From an uncultured bacterium (GTDB lineage Bacteria; Cyanobacteriota; Vampirovibrionia; Obscuribacterales; Obscuribacteraceae), in contig CAJXZK010000002.1 in NCBI GenBank assembly GCA_913063055.1, positions 1-54,693 of the forward strand: 54,693 bases of DNA, in the 5' to 3' direction. Shown in pieces: positions 1 through 7,827 of this stretch. The translations under genes and the position numbers were made by a program. Under the pieces are notes generated by a model that was not told where the DNA came from, made no database searches, and worked only from the letters and a program-made list of their open reading frames with translations. Numbering within the stretch: position 1 is the stretch's first letter; each line of letters starts with the position of its first letter.

Positions 1-69
1 ATGATACGGCGACCACCGAGATCTACACCTCTCTATTCGTCGGCAGCGTCAGATGTGTATAAGAGACAG
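1..69 (+). other. Illumina Nextera P5/i5 adapter (artefact)
   Basis: Positions 1-28 are the P5 flow-cell sequence lacking its first A. Positions 29-36 are an 8-base index, CTCTCTAT, which matches Nextera S502. Positions 37-69 are the Nextera read-1 primer ending in the transposase mosaic end (AGATGTGTATAAGAGACAG). This is library construct, not genome. Genomic sequence begins at about base 70. Confidence 0.98.
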
Positions 70-71
70 AT

Positions 72-1049
72 AGTGATAATGCCACCAAGTCAGTGAGCAG
101 CAACTTGCTGCAATCGGCATACAGACTTGGCCCAGACGTTGATGTATTGCCCAGCGGTGTAACTGTAATGCCAATCACAGACAGCGCTTATTTGCGAGTA
201 ACTTCAAATAGCTCAGATCTAATTGATCAGCAAAGTGGCAAGACAATAATTTCGCTGTACAACAATCCCACTTTAATCTGGCACATTTCATCGGAACTAA
301 AACAACAAGCCACAGGATTGAGACGCGCCTCACAGAGTGCAAATAGTTCATCAGGCGATAATAGTTCTGACGACAGCAACTCGAACGATAGTGGCAACGA
401 TCAAGGCAATGGCTTTAACGGTCAAAGAGATGCCTCCGAAGTTCAAAACATGCAGAACACAGCAATGCTTTTAGAAAAAGCCGAGCAAAACTTTGTTGAC
501 CCACAAGAGCGGCCACCCGAGCCACAAGAGCCACCAGTAGCCGGTGCCTTTGAACTGTTTAGCAGTGCCTGGGGGGATGCCAGTGGCAAGTTTGTGATCA
601 TGAAAAAGGCCGATGGTGAGCTTGTCTATACAGACGGGCACCACTGGTACAAAGACCTAGGCATGACCAAATTAAACGAACCATATCCAAAGGAATTGAC
701 ACCAATCATAGCCACTTACTTAGCCAGCCTGGCCAAAGACAGTAGCTCAAACATAGATAGTCTAAATCAAGAATTGCAAGAAGCTCAAGGTCATGTACAA
801 AAAATGACTACGCGCTTAAACAATCTGCAAAGCCAAAATCAAGCTCAAGGTCAGAACCAAAGCCAAGACCAGGGCCAAGATATGGTGCAGTTCGGCACGA
901 AGCAAATACCGAGAGCGGAAGCAATAAGACGACTAGGCAATCAAATCAACAGAGCGCAGAAACGAGTTGATTCGGTGCAAGCTGAGCTCAACGCCATGCC
1001 AGCTGAGACCGCGGCTATCAATAAGCTTCTAGCCAATTTCCAAAGCTAG
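72..1049 (+). CDS. Unknown protein, 5'-truncated, Ser/Asn/Gln-rich with C-terminal coiled coil
   Basis: The frame is open through codons 72-92 up to the adapter junction, so the GTG at 93 is probably internal and the true start lies off the contig. I do not recognise the family. From the N-terminus there is a short beta-rich stretch (SGVTVMPITDSAYLRVTS), an acidic Ser/Asn/Asp linker at about residues 80-110 of the visible part, and a Pro/Glu patch (QERPPEPQEPP). A compact segment with aromatic residues follows (DGHHWYKDLG). The last ~100 residues form a Gln-rich heptad-like coiled coil ending in NKLLANFQS. No membrane segment is seen, and any signal peptide would be in the missing part. The stop at 1047-1049 lies 4 bases before the next ATG, so the gene is probably cotranscribed and translationally coupled with the FemAB gene. 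That hints at, but does not prove, an envelope role. Confidence 0.75.
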   Translation, partial: SDNATKSVSSNLLQSAYRLGPDVDVLPSGVTVMPITDSAYLRVTSNSSDLIDQQSGKTIISLYNNPTLIWHISSELKQQATGLRRASQSANSSSGDNSSDDSNSNDSGNDQGNGFNGQRDASEVQNMQNTAMLLEKAEQNFVDPQERPPEPQEPPVAGAFELFSSAWGDASGKFVIMKKADGELVYTDGHHWYKDLGMTKLNEPYPKELTPIIATYLASLAKDSSSNIDSLNQELQEAQGHVQKMTTRLNNLQSQNQAQGQNQSQDQGQDMVQFGTKQIPRAEAIRRLGNQINRAQKRVDSVQAELNAMPAETAAINKLLANFQS

Positions 1050-1053
1050 CTAG

Positions 1054-2085
1054 ATGGAAAGCCTTGAGCTGCGCCTTCTTGAAGGCCTCGAGCTAGAAAC
1101 CCCTAGCTCGAGGCCATGGAATAACTTAGTGGCAGAAAATCCAGCCAGCGGCTTTATGCAAAGCATAGAGTGGGCGCAGTTCAAGCACGCCCAGGGGCTG
1201 AAACATTATCGCCTAGGTATCTTCCAGGGTGAGAACCTCGTGGCCGGCTGCTTGCTGTACTATGCAGCCGATAGCAATCCCGGATTTTTAGTCGCCCCTC
1301 ACGGACCGATACTGCCCTGGGAAAATAAAGAACTGGCCCGGCAATGCCTCGGCCTGCTCATCAGCAACTGTGAGCGCCTGGCGAAAGAAGACGGCCTTAT
1401 TGGCTTAAGAATAGAACCGCTTCTGCCGCCATCACCACCAGATTTGCTCTTAGAATTTGGTCGCGCGCCCATAGATCTCGTGCCGAAAGAGACTCTCTGC
1501 CTTGATTTAACTTGTTCGCTTGAAGAGATTATGGCCCAAATGAAACCCAAAGGCCGCTATAACATTCGCCTCTCACAGCGCAAAGGTGTCACCGTGCGCA
1601 GTGGCACCCGAAGTGAAATGACTGATATCTTTTACCCTATTCTAAATATCACAGCAAGGCGCGATCATTTTCAAGCCGAACCAGCGGCATTCTTTGTCGA
1701 GCTAGCTAATTCACTGCTACCAAACAAGCTGGCAGAGCTTCTTATAGCTGAGCATGAGGGCGAAATTTTAGGTGGTCTAGTGCAAATAACTTTCGGCAAA
1801 ACCAGCACTTATTTATATGGTGGCATCACCAACACCAAGCGCAACTTGATGAGCGGTTACGCTCTACAGTGGGAAGCTATTCAGCGAGCAAAAGCAGCTG
1901 GCTGCACGCAATATGACTTCTACGGCTTTGATCAATTCTGCTCACCAAGCCATCCCTATGGCCGCTTCTCCAATTTCAAAAGCCAGTTCGGGGGAACGGT
2001 CAAACGCTACTGTGGTGCTCAAGATTACTATTTTATGGACGAGTTGGCAGATGCTCTGATCAAAGTTTTTCAAGGTAAGGAGTAG
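1054..2085 (+). CDS. FemAB-family aminoacyl/peptidoglycan-bridge-type N-acyltransferase
   Basis: This 343-residue protein has the two GNAT-like halves of the FemAB/FemX family, whose members move an amino acid from aminoacyl-tRNA to lipid-linked peptidoglycan precursors or act in exopolysaccharide modification. Diagnostic stretches are FMQSIEWAQFK near the N-terminus, the central MKPKGRYNIRLSQRKGV, the hydrophobic core ILGGLVQITFGKTSTYLYGG, and the C-terminal FYGFDQF with RFSNFKSQFGG, where the substrate-binding fold closes. The length matches single-domain FemAB proteins. It is cytoplasmic, with no signal peptide. The ATG follows the upstream stop by 4 bases with no clear Shine-Dalgarno sequence, which suggests coupling to the truncated upstream gene. 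The family call is firm. The acceptor and the added amino acid cannot be told from the sequence; Gram-negative homologues are often in exopolysaccharide clusters. Confidence 0.88.
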   Translation: MESLELRLLEGLELETPSSRPWNNLVAENPASGFMQSIEWAQFKHAQGLKHYRLGIFQGENLVAGCLLYYAADSNPGFLVAPHGPILPWENKELARQCLGLLISNCERLAKEDGLIGLRIEPLLPPSPPDLLLEFGRAPIDLVPKETLCLDLTCSLEEIMAQMKPKGRYNIRLSQRKGVTVRSGTRSEMTDIFYPILNITARRDHFQAEPAAFFVELANSLLPNKLAELLIAEHEGEILGGLVQITFGKTSTYLYGGITNTKRNLMSGYALQWEAIQRAKAAGCTQYDFYGFDQFCSPSHPYGRFSNFKSQFGGTVKRYCGAQDYYFMDELADALIKVFQGKE

Positions 2086-2182
2086 GCCCTGTTCTTAACT
2101 GGCTCTATGAAACTGCCATGAATTCAAATTGGATATGATTCGGTCGGTGGAGTGGGTAGGCGGCTAGGGTCAATTACCGAAT

Positions 2183-2218
2183 TTCGAATAATTCGAACAT
2201 TGCGACTATTTCGACTAG
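2183..2218. repeat. Four tandem 9-bp repeats, candidate operator
   Basis: Four consecutive 9-mers read TTCGAATAA, TTCGAACAT, TGCGACTAT and TTCGACTAG, with consensus TTCGAnTAn. They sit 38 bases upstream of the start of the decayed antitoxin, and the last two overlap the predicted -35 element and spacer. Antitoxins of this type commonly autoregulate by binding repeats at their promoter, so an operator is plausible. The role is inferred; the repeat is seen directly. Confidence 0.5.
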
Positions 2219-2228
2219 ACGGTATGCT
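2200..2228 (+). promoter_or_regulatory. Predicted sigma70-type promoter for the antitoxin remnant
   Basis: TTGCGA (2200-2205) and TATGCT (2223-2228) are separated by 17 bases, each with four of six consensus bases. A strong ribosome binding site, GGAAGGAG (2241-2248), lies 7 bases before the GTG at 2256. The -35 overlaps the 9-bp repeat array. Confidence 0.4.
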
Positions 2229-2255
2229 GGCAGCAGATGCGGAAGGAGCAACATT

Positions 2256-2577
2256 GTGACCAGGACAGAAGAAGAAGCATTTTTGCCCAGTATCGCGGAA
2301 GTTGAGCTGGCAAAGATTAGCTTGCCCAAACTGACAAACTTGCTTTCGGGGCAGAATTCGCCCTGCAAGTCCTCATTTACTTTAAAGGTCAACAACGATC
2401 AAGAGATAGACATTAGCCCTTCGGCAGTCCGGCGGAATTCCACATCACACTGTCGGCAGATTTAGGCGGGTTAAATATGAAGACTTGCTCTTATACAAAA
2501 GCCGACGAATCACGAAGCAGAATCAGGCAATGGACGCACTCACAGCCCAGGCTCAAGAGCTAAACCTGGGCTACTAA
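2256..2577 (+). pseudogene. Decayed excisionase-type HTH antitoxin (internal deletion plus frameshift)
   Basis: The N-terminal frame starts at GTG 2256 and reads like the start of the ~145-residue excisionase-family antitoxins found beside PIN toxins: an acidic N-terminus (TEEEAFLPSIAEVELAK), then the SFTLKVNNDQEIDISPSAVR strand region. It runs out of frame at a stop near 2463. From about 2430 a different frame continues as GIPHHTVGRFRRVKYEDLLL and ends in LTAQAQELNLGY at the TAA at 2575-2577, which is the family's C-terminus (typically EGEIPFxxVGTHRRVRFEDLLAYK ... AQELGxxY). The stretch between, about 45-50 residues holding most of the HTH, is missing. The 322-base length is not a multiple of three. 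No toxin gene follows; the next gene is a TPR protein 20 bases on. The assignment rests on remembered family consensus, and the protein should not bind DNA normally. Confidence 0.75.
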
Positions 2578-2596
2578 AGCCAGATGATTTACAGCA

Positions 2597-3442
2597 ATGA
2601 ATGACATGTTAAAGAATAAGGGTATTGGTGAAGTGACAAGGTCCGCTATGAGTTTTTTAAGCATGCAAAAACTGTTTCAACATAAGATAGGAGCATATGC
2701 TGGCTCTGCAATGCGGAAAAAGAGACGAATCTTACCGCTATGCCTTCTGGTACTGGCAAATGTTACGCTACCTTGGACAGCAGTAATTGCAGAGGATCTT
2801 GGCGGTGATGAAGAAGCGTCTCAAGCCCAAGAAGCTCAGAGAGACGGAGATCAGGCAAGCGCCGAAAACAAGTATCTTGAAGCGATCGAAAAGTTTAAAA
2901 GCTCGAAAAGAGATTTGCCGTTAAGTTGGGCTTTGAGAAACCTAGGTGATATCTATACTCAGCAAAATAAGCTCACCGAAGCCGCGGAAAGCTATAAAGA
3001 TGCATGGAAAATTCGAAATAACGTTCTTCTTCGAGGAACTGATGACAATAATATTGCCATTACAAACCTGAACCGAAAGATGTTAGACAAAGATACCGCC
3101 ATCATAATGGTGGCATTGGGAAGTGTCTACACTAGGCAGAGTGACTTTACAAAAGCTCAGTCCACTCTATTGGATGCCTTGTCCAGAGTTAAAGCTAGCT
3201 GGGGTCCAGAACATGATTGCGCAGGCGTGGCGCTTGCTGCAATTGGAGACCTAAAGTTTGCACAAGGACGGTACGCTGAGGCAGAGAGCTATTATAAACA
3301 AGCAATGGCTATTAGAAGCAAATACCACTCTTTGCAAGAGCTAGATGTTTTGGTGGCAAACTATGCCTCTGTCTTGAAGACGCTTAAGAAAAACAAAGAA
3401 GCAAATCAACTGAAGATCAAAGCCCAGAGTAAATCGAAATAA
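2597..3442 (+). CDS. Exported TPR-repeat protein
   Basis: This 281-residue ORF has a hydrophobic signal-like segment at residues 46-65 (ILPLCLLVLANVTLPW), preceded by RKKRR and followed by an AVIAED cleavage-like site. The export signal therefore fits better if translation starts at the internal Met39 (2711) or Met18 (2648, weak AAGG upstream) than at 2597. The mature part carries three or four tetratricopeptide repeats: one near residues 85-120, one near 125-160 (LGDIYTQQNKLTEAAESYKDAW), one near 170-205 and one near 215-250 (AIGDLKFAQGRYAEAESYYKQAM). TPRs mediate protein-protein contacts, probably in the periplasm here. It stands first in a run of three small same-strand genes with separate upstream regions. 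No partner or enzymatic domain can be named. Confidence 0.8.
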   Translation: MNDMLKNKGIGEVTRSAMSFLSMQKLFQHKIGAYAGSAMRKKRRILPLCLLVLANVTLPWTAVIAEDLGGDEEASQAQEAQRDGDQASAENKYLEAIEKFKSSKRDLPLSWALRNLGDIYTQQNKLTEAAESYKDAWKIRNNVLLRGTDDNNIAITNLNRKMLDKDTAIIMVALGSVYTRQSDFTKAQSTLLDALSRVKASWGPEHDCAGVALAAIGDLKFAQGRYAEAESYYKQAMAIRSKYHSLQELDVLVANYASVLKTLKKNKEANQLKIKAQSKSK

Positions 3443-3457
3443 GTTGGAAGAGCATGC

Positions 3458-3488
3458 TCCCGTAGCGGCCTTAGGCATGCTACGAGGA
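3458..3488 (+). terminator. Possible hairpin terminator after the TPR gene
   Basis: CGTAGC (3461-3466) pairs with GCTACG (3479-3484), and GCC/GGC inside is closed by a TTA loop. TCC and AGG extend the stem with one bulge. A run of seven T follows only at 3503-3509, so it is not a textbook intrinsic terminator and could be an RNA structural element. Confidence 0.35.
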
Positions 3489-3591
3489 ACGAAATGCCCC
3501 AATTTTTTTCGCAAATCGTTGCCGTCCCTCAAATACTAAGATTGAGTAATCACCTTAGAATTTAGACTTTCAGATAGGTTTTTGGGTATGC

Positions 3592-3600
3592 TGGTATAAT
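3592..3600 (+). promoter_or_regulatory. Extended -10 promoter for the gene at 3626
   Basis: TGGTATAAT is a perfect extended -10 element (TG-N-TATAAT) with no good -35, as is usual for this promoter class. A start about 7 bases downstream would give a leader of roughly 20 bases before the ATG at 3626. Confidence 0.5.
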
Positions 3601-3625
3601 CGCGTCGTCAGCGAAGAAGTAACAT

Positions 3626-4057
3626 ATGCTTAAAAAGATAGTTGCCGTTTTTGTATGTTTCATATCAGCTCAAAGTGTTTTAGCCGCTGAAGATACAAGG
3701 GCTGCCTTGTTCGAGCCGGAAGAATTTAGCCAGATGGTGGCGCAAAAAAAGTACAAAGAAGCGCATGATACAGCTGTTGCAGAAGCAAAACTTGTTCCAG
3801 ATGAATTGGAATACATACGCGGCAACAAGCTCGTGCCTTATGATAAGAGGCATATTTACTTACGTCGCGCCCTCGAATACTACGAAGTTTTGCTCGCTAC
3901 AAAAGAAGACGCTTTAGCTCAGCAGTTAGAAAAAGAGATTTTCAAAACGCTACCGGAAAAGGCCTGCGTGGAAAGAATGTTGGAAATTAGCAATCGGGTA
4001 AACAGCCCCGACGCGAACAAACGCTTGAACTCGCTTAAGGGTCAATGCAAGCAATAA
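3626..4057 (+). CDS. Small exported protein of unknown function
   Basis: This 143-residue protein begins with a clear type I signal peptide (MLKKIVAVFVCFISAQSVLA, cleavage after the second Ala of SVLAAED). The mature part is about 120 residues, charged and mostly helical. One Cys lies in PEKACVERM and one at the C-terminal end (GQCKQ), a possible periplasmic disulphide pair. I do not recognise a domain. The helical pattern (AHDTAVAEAKLVPDELEY, then RRALEYYEVLLATKEDA) could be a degenerate pair of TPR-like hairpins, in keeping with its two TPR neighbours. It has its own predicted extended -10 promoter and lies 33 bases before the next gene, so the two may be cotranscribed. Confidence 0.75.
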   Translation: MLKKIVAVFVCFISAQSVLAAEDTRAALFEPEEFSQMVAQKKYKEAHDTAVAEAKLVPDELEYIRGNKLVPYDKRHIYLRRALEYYEVLLATKEDALAQQLEKEIFKTLPEKACVERMLEISNRVNSPDANKRLNSLKGQCKQ

Positions 4058-4090
4058 GTTCAGTCGTTCGCACAAGTTGGTTGGGATGAA

Positions 4091-4702
4091 GTGGTGTCAC
4101 AGAAACTAAAGCAATTACTTAATACCTCAGCCAGTCTAATTGAGGCCGGTGACTATCAACAAGGCTTAAAAACGCTTCAAAAGGCCAATGAAGTTGCAGA
4201 AAAAAGCGGCGATGCAAGAGATCGATTCGAGACGTTGACTGCCTTAGGCTCAACGTATGCCAGAGCCGGGCAACCGGAAAAGGCTCTTCTTGAATATACT
4301 AGAGCTATGAACCTTTGTGTTTTTGCAGACCTTGGAGCGTTCGCAGCCGGAGTTTGCCTCGCATCCACAAGCCATGTGTATTTTGATTTGAACATGTTGA
4401 GCGAATGCGAAGAGACTGCCCAAAATTCATTTCAAATACTAAATCAAAATCTGGGCGAGGACCGCTCTTCAGTAGTAATGCCGCTGGAGGCGCTCATTAA
4501 GATCAGCATTAAACAGGGCGATCATGATAAGACGCGCAATTACATTCGCCAAATAATTGAAATAGCCAGAAAATATCCTGGGGGCCAGTCACCAAGTACC
4601 ATCGGAACCTTGATAGATAGGATCGGCAAGTTACCAGATACGCTGCAATCGAATTATAGCGCTGAGCTGGCTGCCTTAAACGAATTAAGAACGCAGCTCT
4701 GA
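4091..4702 (+). CDS. Cytoplasmic TPR protein
   Basis: This 203-residue protein has no signal peptide and about four TPR units. They lie near residues 10-40 (EAGDYQQGLKTLQKANEVAEKSG), 45-75 (LGSTYARAGQPEKALLEYTRAM), 85-120 and 130-160. The start is GTG at 4091 or the adjacent GTG at 4094, with GGGATGA just upstream serving as a weak ribosome binding site. It follows the exported 143-residue gene by 33 bases on the same strand. It is convergent with the VWA gene at 4719, with 16 bases between stops. Function is presumably scaffolding; no catalytic part is visible. Confidence 0.75.
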   Translation: MVSQKLKQLLNTSASLIEAGDYQQGLKTLQKANEVAEKSGDARDRFETLTALGSTYARAGQPEKALLEYTRAMNLCVFADLGAFAAGVCLASTSHVYFDLNMLSECEETAQNSFQILNQNLGEDRSSVVMPLEALIKISIKQGDHDKTRNYIRQIIEIARKYPGGQSPSTIGTLIDRIGKLPDTLQSNYSAELAALNELRTQL

Positions 4703-4718
4703 GCACAGCCTACATAAT

Positions 4719-5876
4719 CTACTCGTCATTCTTGCCATTACCGTCCCGATTCTTCCGATTCTTACTCTGCACAGCAAAGTCTTGTACTGTTTGCACCAGA
4801 GCCTGCGACAAGCCTACTTTCTGCAGATGCTCAAAAGAGACGGTGCGAACTATGTCAAACCGGGCACCATACTTGACCAGATTGTAATCAAGCTCACTTA
4901 AAAAGCGTCTACCCTTTTCATCAGAACCGCCTATCTGGAAAAACACCACAGTCACTTCACCGGCATCACGCATCTTCTTAGTGGCGTTGACCAAAGTTTG
5001 AATTACCAACATCGGCTCATACTTGGGAGTGGGCACACCATCGGTTATCACCGCAATTAGCATGGGCTTAGAACCCGAGCGGCGTCTGGCAAAGAAATTG
5101 CTAAGCCTGTCTTGCAAGGGTTCAGCTAACTTCGTGCCCCACATAAAGTCAGGGTTTTCAAACAACTGATTAATGCGCTCTGGCTTAGAGTTTGGATAAA
5201 CCTGATAGTCAGATGCAAACTCAGTCAGTGTAAGACCTTTAACAACGAAAGGAGCTAAATCCCTAGATAGCTCCTTTGTTTGCATGCCGCACCATTCCCA
5301 ACGCGACAAGAAATTAGGGCAGTCACGCCTACGCATCGATAAAGAAGAGTCGACAATTAACTCCACATCGAAGTTTGAAAGCAGTTGCACTGAAAGAACT
5401 GGCATTTCCGCCGACCGGTTTTGCAGATTAGCGTTCAGAACAGGGTTATTCAATAGATTGCGAGAGTCTTGCAAGGCAAACATAGAAGTTACCGGCTTAT
5501 CGAAAAGACCCTGTTGTGCTTTTAGAGGAGCAGCGGAATCGACGACAGAAGAGCCATTGAGGTTAACTGGAACTACCTGCTTATGCTCAACACCAAGAGT
5601 AAATGGACGACCGTCAAAAGGAAGACCTGTCGGACGACTTAGCGGAGTGCTAGCTTCTTCCAGTCGCAGATTATCTTCTCGCATGTACCGACCATGACCG
5701 CGACCAGGGCGAGGTAGCCGCGTCGGCGGGTCTGAGGAAAGATTTGTCTGAAGATTTCCCTCTTGAGCCGTGGCACTTTGACTGAACACCACAAAATTAG
5801 TGCAGCAAAGCAGTGCTAGAGCTAATAGCCGAAGACAAAACCACCTAACAATGAAGCGTTTCCTCTGTGTGTCCAT
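4719..5876 (-). CDS. Exported von Willebrand factor A (VWA) domain protein
   Basis: Translation probably starts at the internal Met at 5876, because the following RKR...CLRLLALALLCC stretch makes a good signal peptide ending at ATAQE. An in-frame Met at 5912 would add 12 residues. The mature region starts with a Pro/Arg-rich linker (~residues 35-150) and ends in a VWA fold. The metal-ion-dependent adhesion site is visible as DSSLS (DxSxS, Asp176), a Thr in GTKLAEPL and the Asp in VITDGVPTP. VWA domains bind protein ligands through a divalent cation. Several Cys (RRRDCPNF, WEWCGMQ) in an insertion after the MIDAS could be disulphide-bonded. The C-terminus is basic (KNRKNRDGNGKNDE). It is divergent from the exported protein at 5991. 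No AAA ATPase partner (MoxR) is nearby, so it looks like a stand-alone secreted VWA protein. Confidence 0.85.
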   Translation of the reverse strand: MDTQRKRFIVRWFCLRLLALALLCCTNFVVFSQSATAQEGNLQTNLSSDPPTRLPRPGRGHGRYMREDNLRLEEASTPLSRPTGLPFDGRPFTLGVEHKQVVPVNLNGSSVVDSAAPLKAQQGLFDKPVTSMFALQDSRNLLNNPVLNANLQNRSAEMPVLSVQLLSNFDVELIVDSSLSMRRRDCPNFLSRWEWCGMQTKELSRDLAPFVVKGLTLTEFASDYQVYPNSKPERINQLFENPDFMWGTKLAEPLQDRLSNFFARRRSGSKPMLIAVITDGVPTPKYEPMLVIQTLVNATKKMRDAGEVTVVFFQIGGSDEKGRRFLSELDYNLVKYGARFDIVRTVSFEHLQKVGLSQALVQTVQDFAVQSKNRKNRDGNGKNDE

Positions 5877-5990
5877 ACAATTAGATACGTTCTGCCAAAC
5901 AAAAAAGTTCATGCGATTAGATTAAATATCCATACGCATCTCTATACCTTCTGCACTACACTGTCTACTAAGGCATCCATAGGAAAATCG

Positions 5991-6872
5991 ATGAAGAAAC
6001 TAGCAAGAACATCCACCAAGTTGCTGGCATCGCTCTTCTGCGTAGCATTTGGACAAGCCCAGACTTTGCCTTTTGCGCCCCCGGTAAGGGCTCAAGGCCA
6101 GCCCGAGGTGCCGGCGCCCGCTGGAACAATTAAGCCACCCAATGCGCTGGTTCTCAGTCAAATTACAAAGAGAGGCAAAGACCTCTACGAATACGACAAA
6201 GCTTGCTCACAGGCAACCGACGCCCTGCTCGCGCAGGTCAAAAATGCCGCAAGCTTCAAATTCTTTGTAGCCTATCCCGAGCACGATATTTGGCATGTCG
6301 CCTTTGGCTCCATGGGCGATGATGGCGAAAGTTTTCTCATTGCCTACGAAGTCACACTCAAACCAGACAAACCGGCCGAGGTAAAGTCATACGATATTTT
6401 CAAACTCGATAAAGCAGAGTTTTTCAGACGGGCCAAAGCCCTGAGCGTCTGCCAATCAAAATTGAAAAGTACGGGGCCGCTGATGAACTATGCAGCTATC
6501 CCCAACCAAGACGACAAGAACACCTACTGGGTTTACCAATTTCCTGGCACCACTGAACCTGGCGTATTTCTGCTCGGCGGTGACGTGCGCTACCTGGTAT
6601 CGAACAGCGACCATAAAATCCTGCAAACAAGGCAGATGCACCGCTCAGTGCTGTCCTGGCCAAAGCGCGGCGATTTGCCTAACGATGCCCATCTCCAAGG
6701 GGGCTGCCATTCAGCAATTTTAGACGACGAACCAGAAGACACAGACGTCTTTCACGTGCTCTTGCGCCAGCCCCAATTGCCCGAATATATCGCCACAGCC
6801 AACTGGATTTTCTGTGTTGAAACAGACGGCAGTATTAGACTAGTTAAGACAATGAAAGAAACCAGTCAGTAA
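5991..6872 (+). CDS. Exported protein of unknown function
   Basis: This 293-residue protein has a signal peptide (MKKLARTSTKLLASLFCVAFGQAQ, cleavage near VRAQG) and TAGGAAAAT upstream of the ATG as ribosome binding site. The mature region alternates beta-rich segments (ASFKFFVAYPEHDIWHVAFG, SFLIAYEVTLKP, NTYWVYQFPG) with charged loops and contains several Cys. It ends in an amphipathic strand (WIFCVETDGSIRLVKTM). I do not recognise a family. It is divergently arranged with the VWA gene across about 115 bases, so the two could share a regulated intergenic promoter region. It is convergent with the Sel1 gene at 6918. Confidence 0.7.
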   Translation: MKKLARTSTKLLASLFCVAFGQAQTLPFAPPVRAQGQPEVPAPAGTIKPPNALVLSQITKRGKDLYEYDKACSQATDALLAQVKNAASFKFFVAYPEHDIWHVAFGSMGDDGESFLIAYEVTLKPDKPAEVKSYDIFKLDKAEFFRRAKALSVCQSKLKSTGPLMNYAAIPNQDDKNTYWVYQFPGTTEPGVFLLGGDVRYLVSNSDHKILQTRQMHRSVLSWPKRGDLPNDAHLQGGCHSAILDDEPEDTDVFHVLLRQPQLPEYIATANWIFCVETDGSIRLVKTMKETSQ

Positions 6873-6917
6873 TGACTCATCTAGTTATAATCTTCTAGGC
6901 TATATAAATAACTGAGC

Positions 6918-7730
6918 CTATATCTCAGCCAGAGCTTTCTTGGCCGGAGCAAAACCTTGAGCCGCGCTCATTTCTAACCAGCGCCTTTTTTCCAGCGGAT
7001 CCTTTTCAGTGATGCCGATAGTATATTGAGCATGAGCGTGGCCTTTCTCTGCAGCCAGCAAAGCGCAGCCCGAAGCTCTCTCAAGATTCTGTTCAACACC
7101 CAGGCCATCTAAATAACAGAGCCCCAAGGCAAAAGTGGCATCGGTATGACCTACACCAGCAGCCATTTCTAACCACTTCACAGCTTCATCGTACTCTTTA
7201 TCGTTAAAGAGAATGTCACCAATAGCAAACTGCGAATCAAGATCGCCAAGCTCAGCCCGCTTACGCCACAACTCTTTAGCCTGAGAGAAGTTCTTAGGTG
7301 CGGCCGTACCTCTAAAAATAGAAACACCATATTGATAGAGGCGCGCATTCTTTTGCTTGGCTTGAACAAGCTCTAAAATCTCGGTCTCAAGCTCAATTGG
7401 CGGCTCCGACTGACCAATAAAGTTAATTGCCGCACCGTCATCTTCAAAAGTTGTTCCGTCAGCAAGCACCACCGGTAGTTTGCTGGCAGCAATAGATGCG
7501 TTGAGATATTCAAGCAAGACATAGGCCAATACTCGATCTTTAGCCAACAATTTTTGACCTTCATGGAAAGCTGAAATGCGATCAACAAACGAATATCGCT
7601 GGCCACGGCTCACCACTACCACCGGACCGAAGCATTGATCAGCTAAGGCCTTCAAACGTAGCACCTGGGCAATCTGCGCCGGGCTCAAATCGCTATCAGG
7701 GTTACTGGCTTCAGGCTCAGGCATGGGCAA
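6918..7730 (-). CDS. Sel1-like repeat (SLR) protein
   Basis: This 270-residue protein has no signal peptide, and AAGGA lies about 8 bases before the ATG. The N-terminal ~110 residues are unrecognised. From about residue 130 three to four Sel1-like repeats follow, each with the AxxxYxxGxxxxxG pattern: LYQYGVSIFRGTAAPKNFSQ, SQFAIGDILFNDKEYDEAVK, ATFALGLCYLDGLGVEQNLE and AQYTIGITEKDPLEKRRW. SLR proteins are alpha/alpha solenoids that act as adaptors in signalling. The N-terminal segment may be a specific domain (VVVVSRGQRYSFVDRISAFHE). It is convergent with 5991-6872 and divergent from the patatin gene, with ~97 bases between the two starts. Confidence 0.85.
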   Translation of the reverse strand: MPMPEPEASNPDSDLSPAQIAQVLRLKALADQCFGPVVVVSRGQRYSFVDRISAFHEGQKLLAKDRVLAYVLLEYLNASIAASKLPVVLADGTTFEDDGAAINFIGQSEPPIELETEILELVQAKQKNARLYQYGVSIFRGTAAPKNFSQAKELWRKRAELGDLDSQFAIGDILFNDKEYDEAVKWLEMAAGVGHTDATFALGLCYLDGLGVEQNLERASGCALLAAEKGHAHAQYTIGITEKDPLEKRRWLEMSAAQGFAPAKKALAEI

Positions 7731-7827
7731 TCCTTATAAGTAGACATAAATATTGGAACAAAGTAGAGGCGAGCAGGTCTAGACGAAACAAGAATGAATC
7801 TAGCAGAAAAATGTCATAAGAGGATGT

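Noticed and set aside
2578-3442. PIN-type toxin paired with the antitoxin remnant
   Set aside because: The next frame encodes a TPR protein with a signal-like segment and has no PIN acidic residues.
5284-5697. Plus-strand open frame across the VWA gene
   Set aside because: It is antisense to a clear VWA domain with a signal peptide and has no recognisable protein pattern.
6890-6935. TAGGCT/AGCCTA inverted repeat between convergent genes
   Set aside because: A six-base stem with a 13-base loop and no T-run is too weak for a terminator call.
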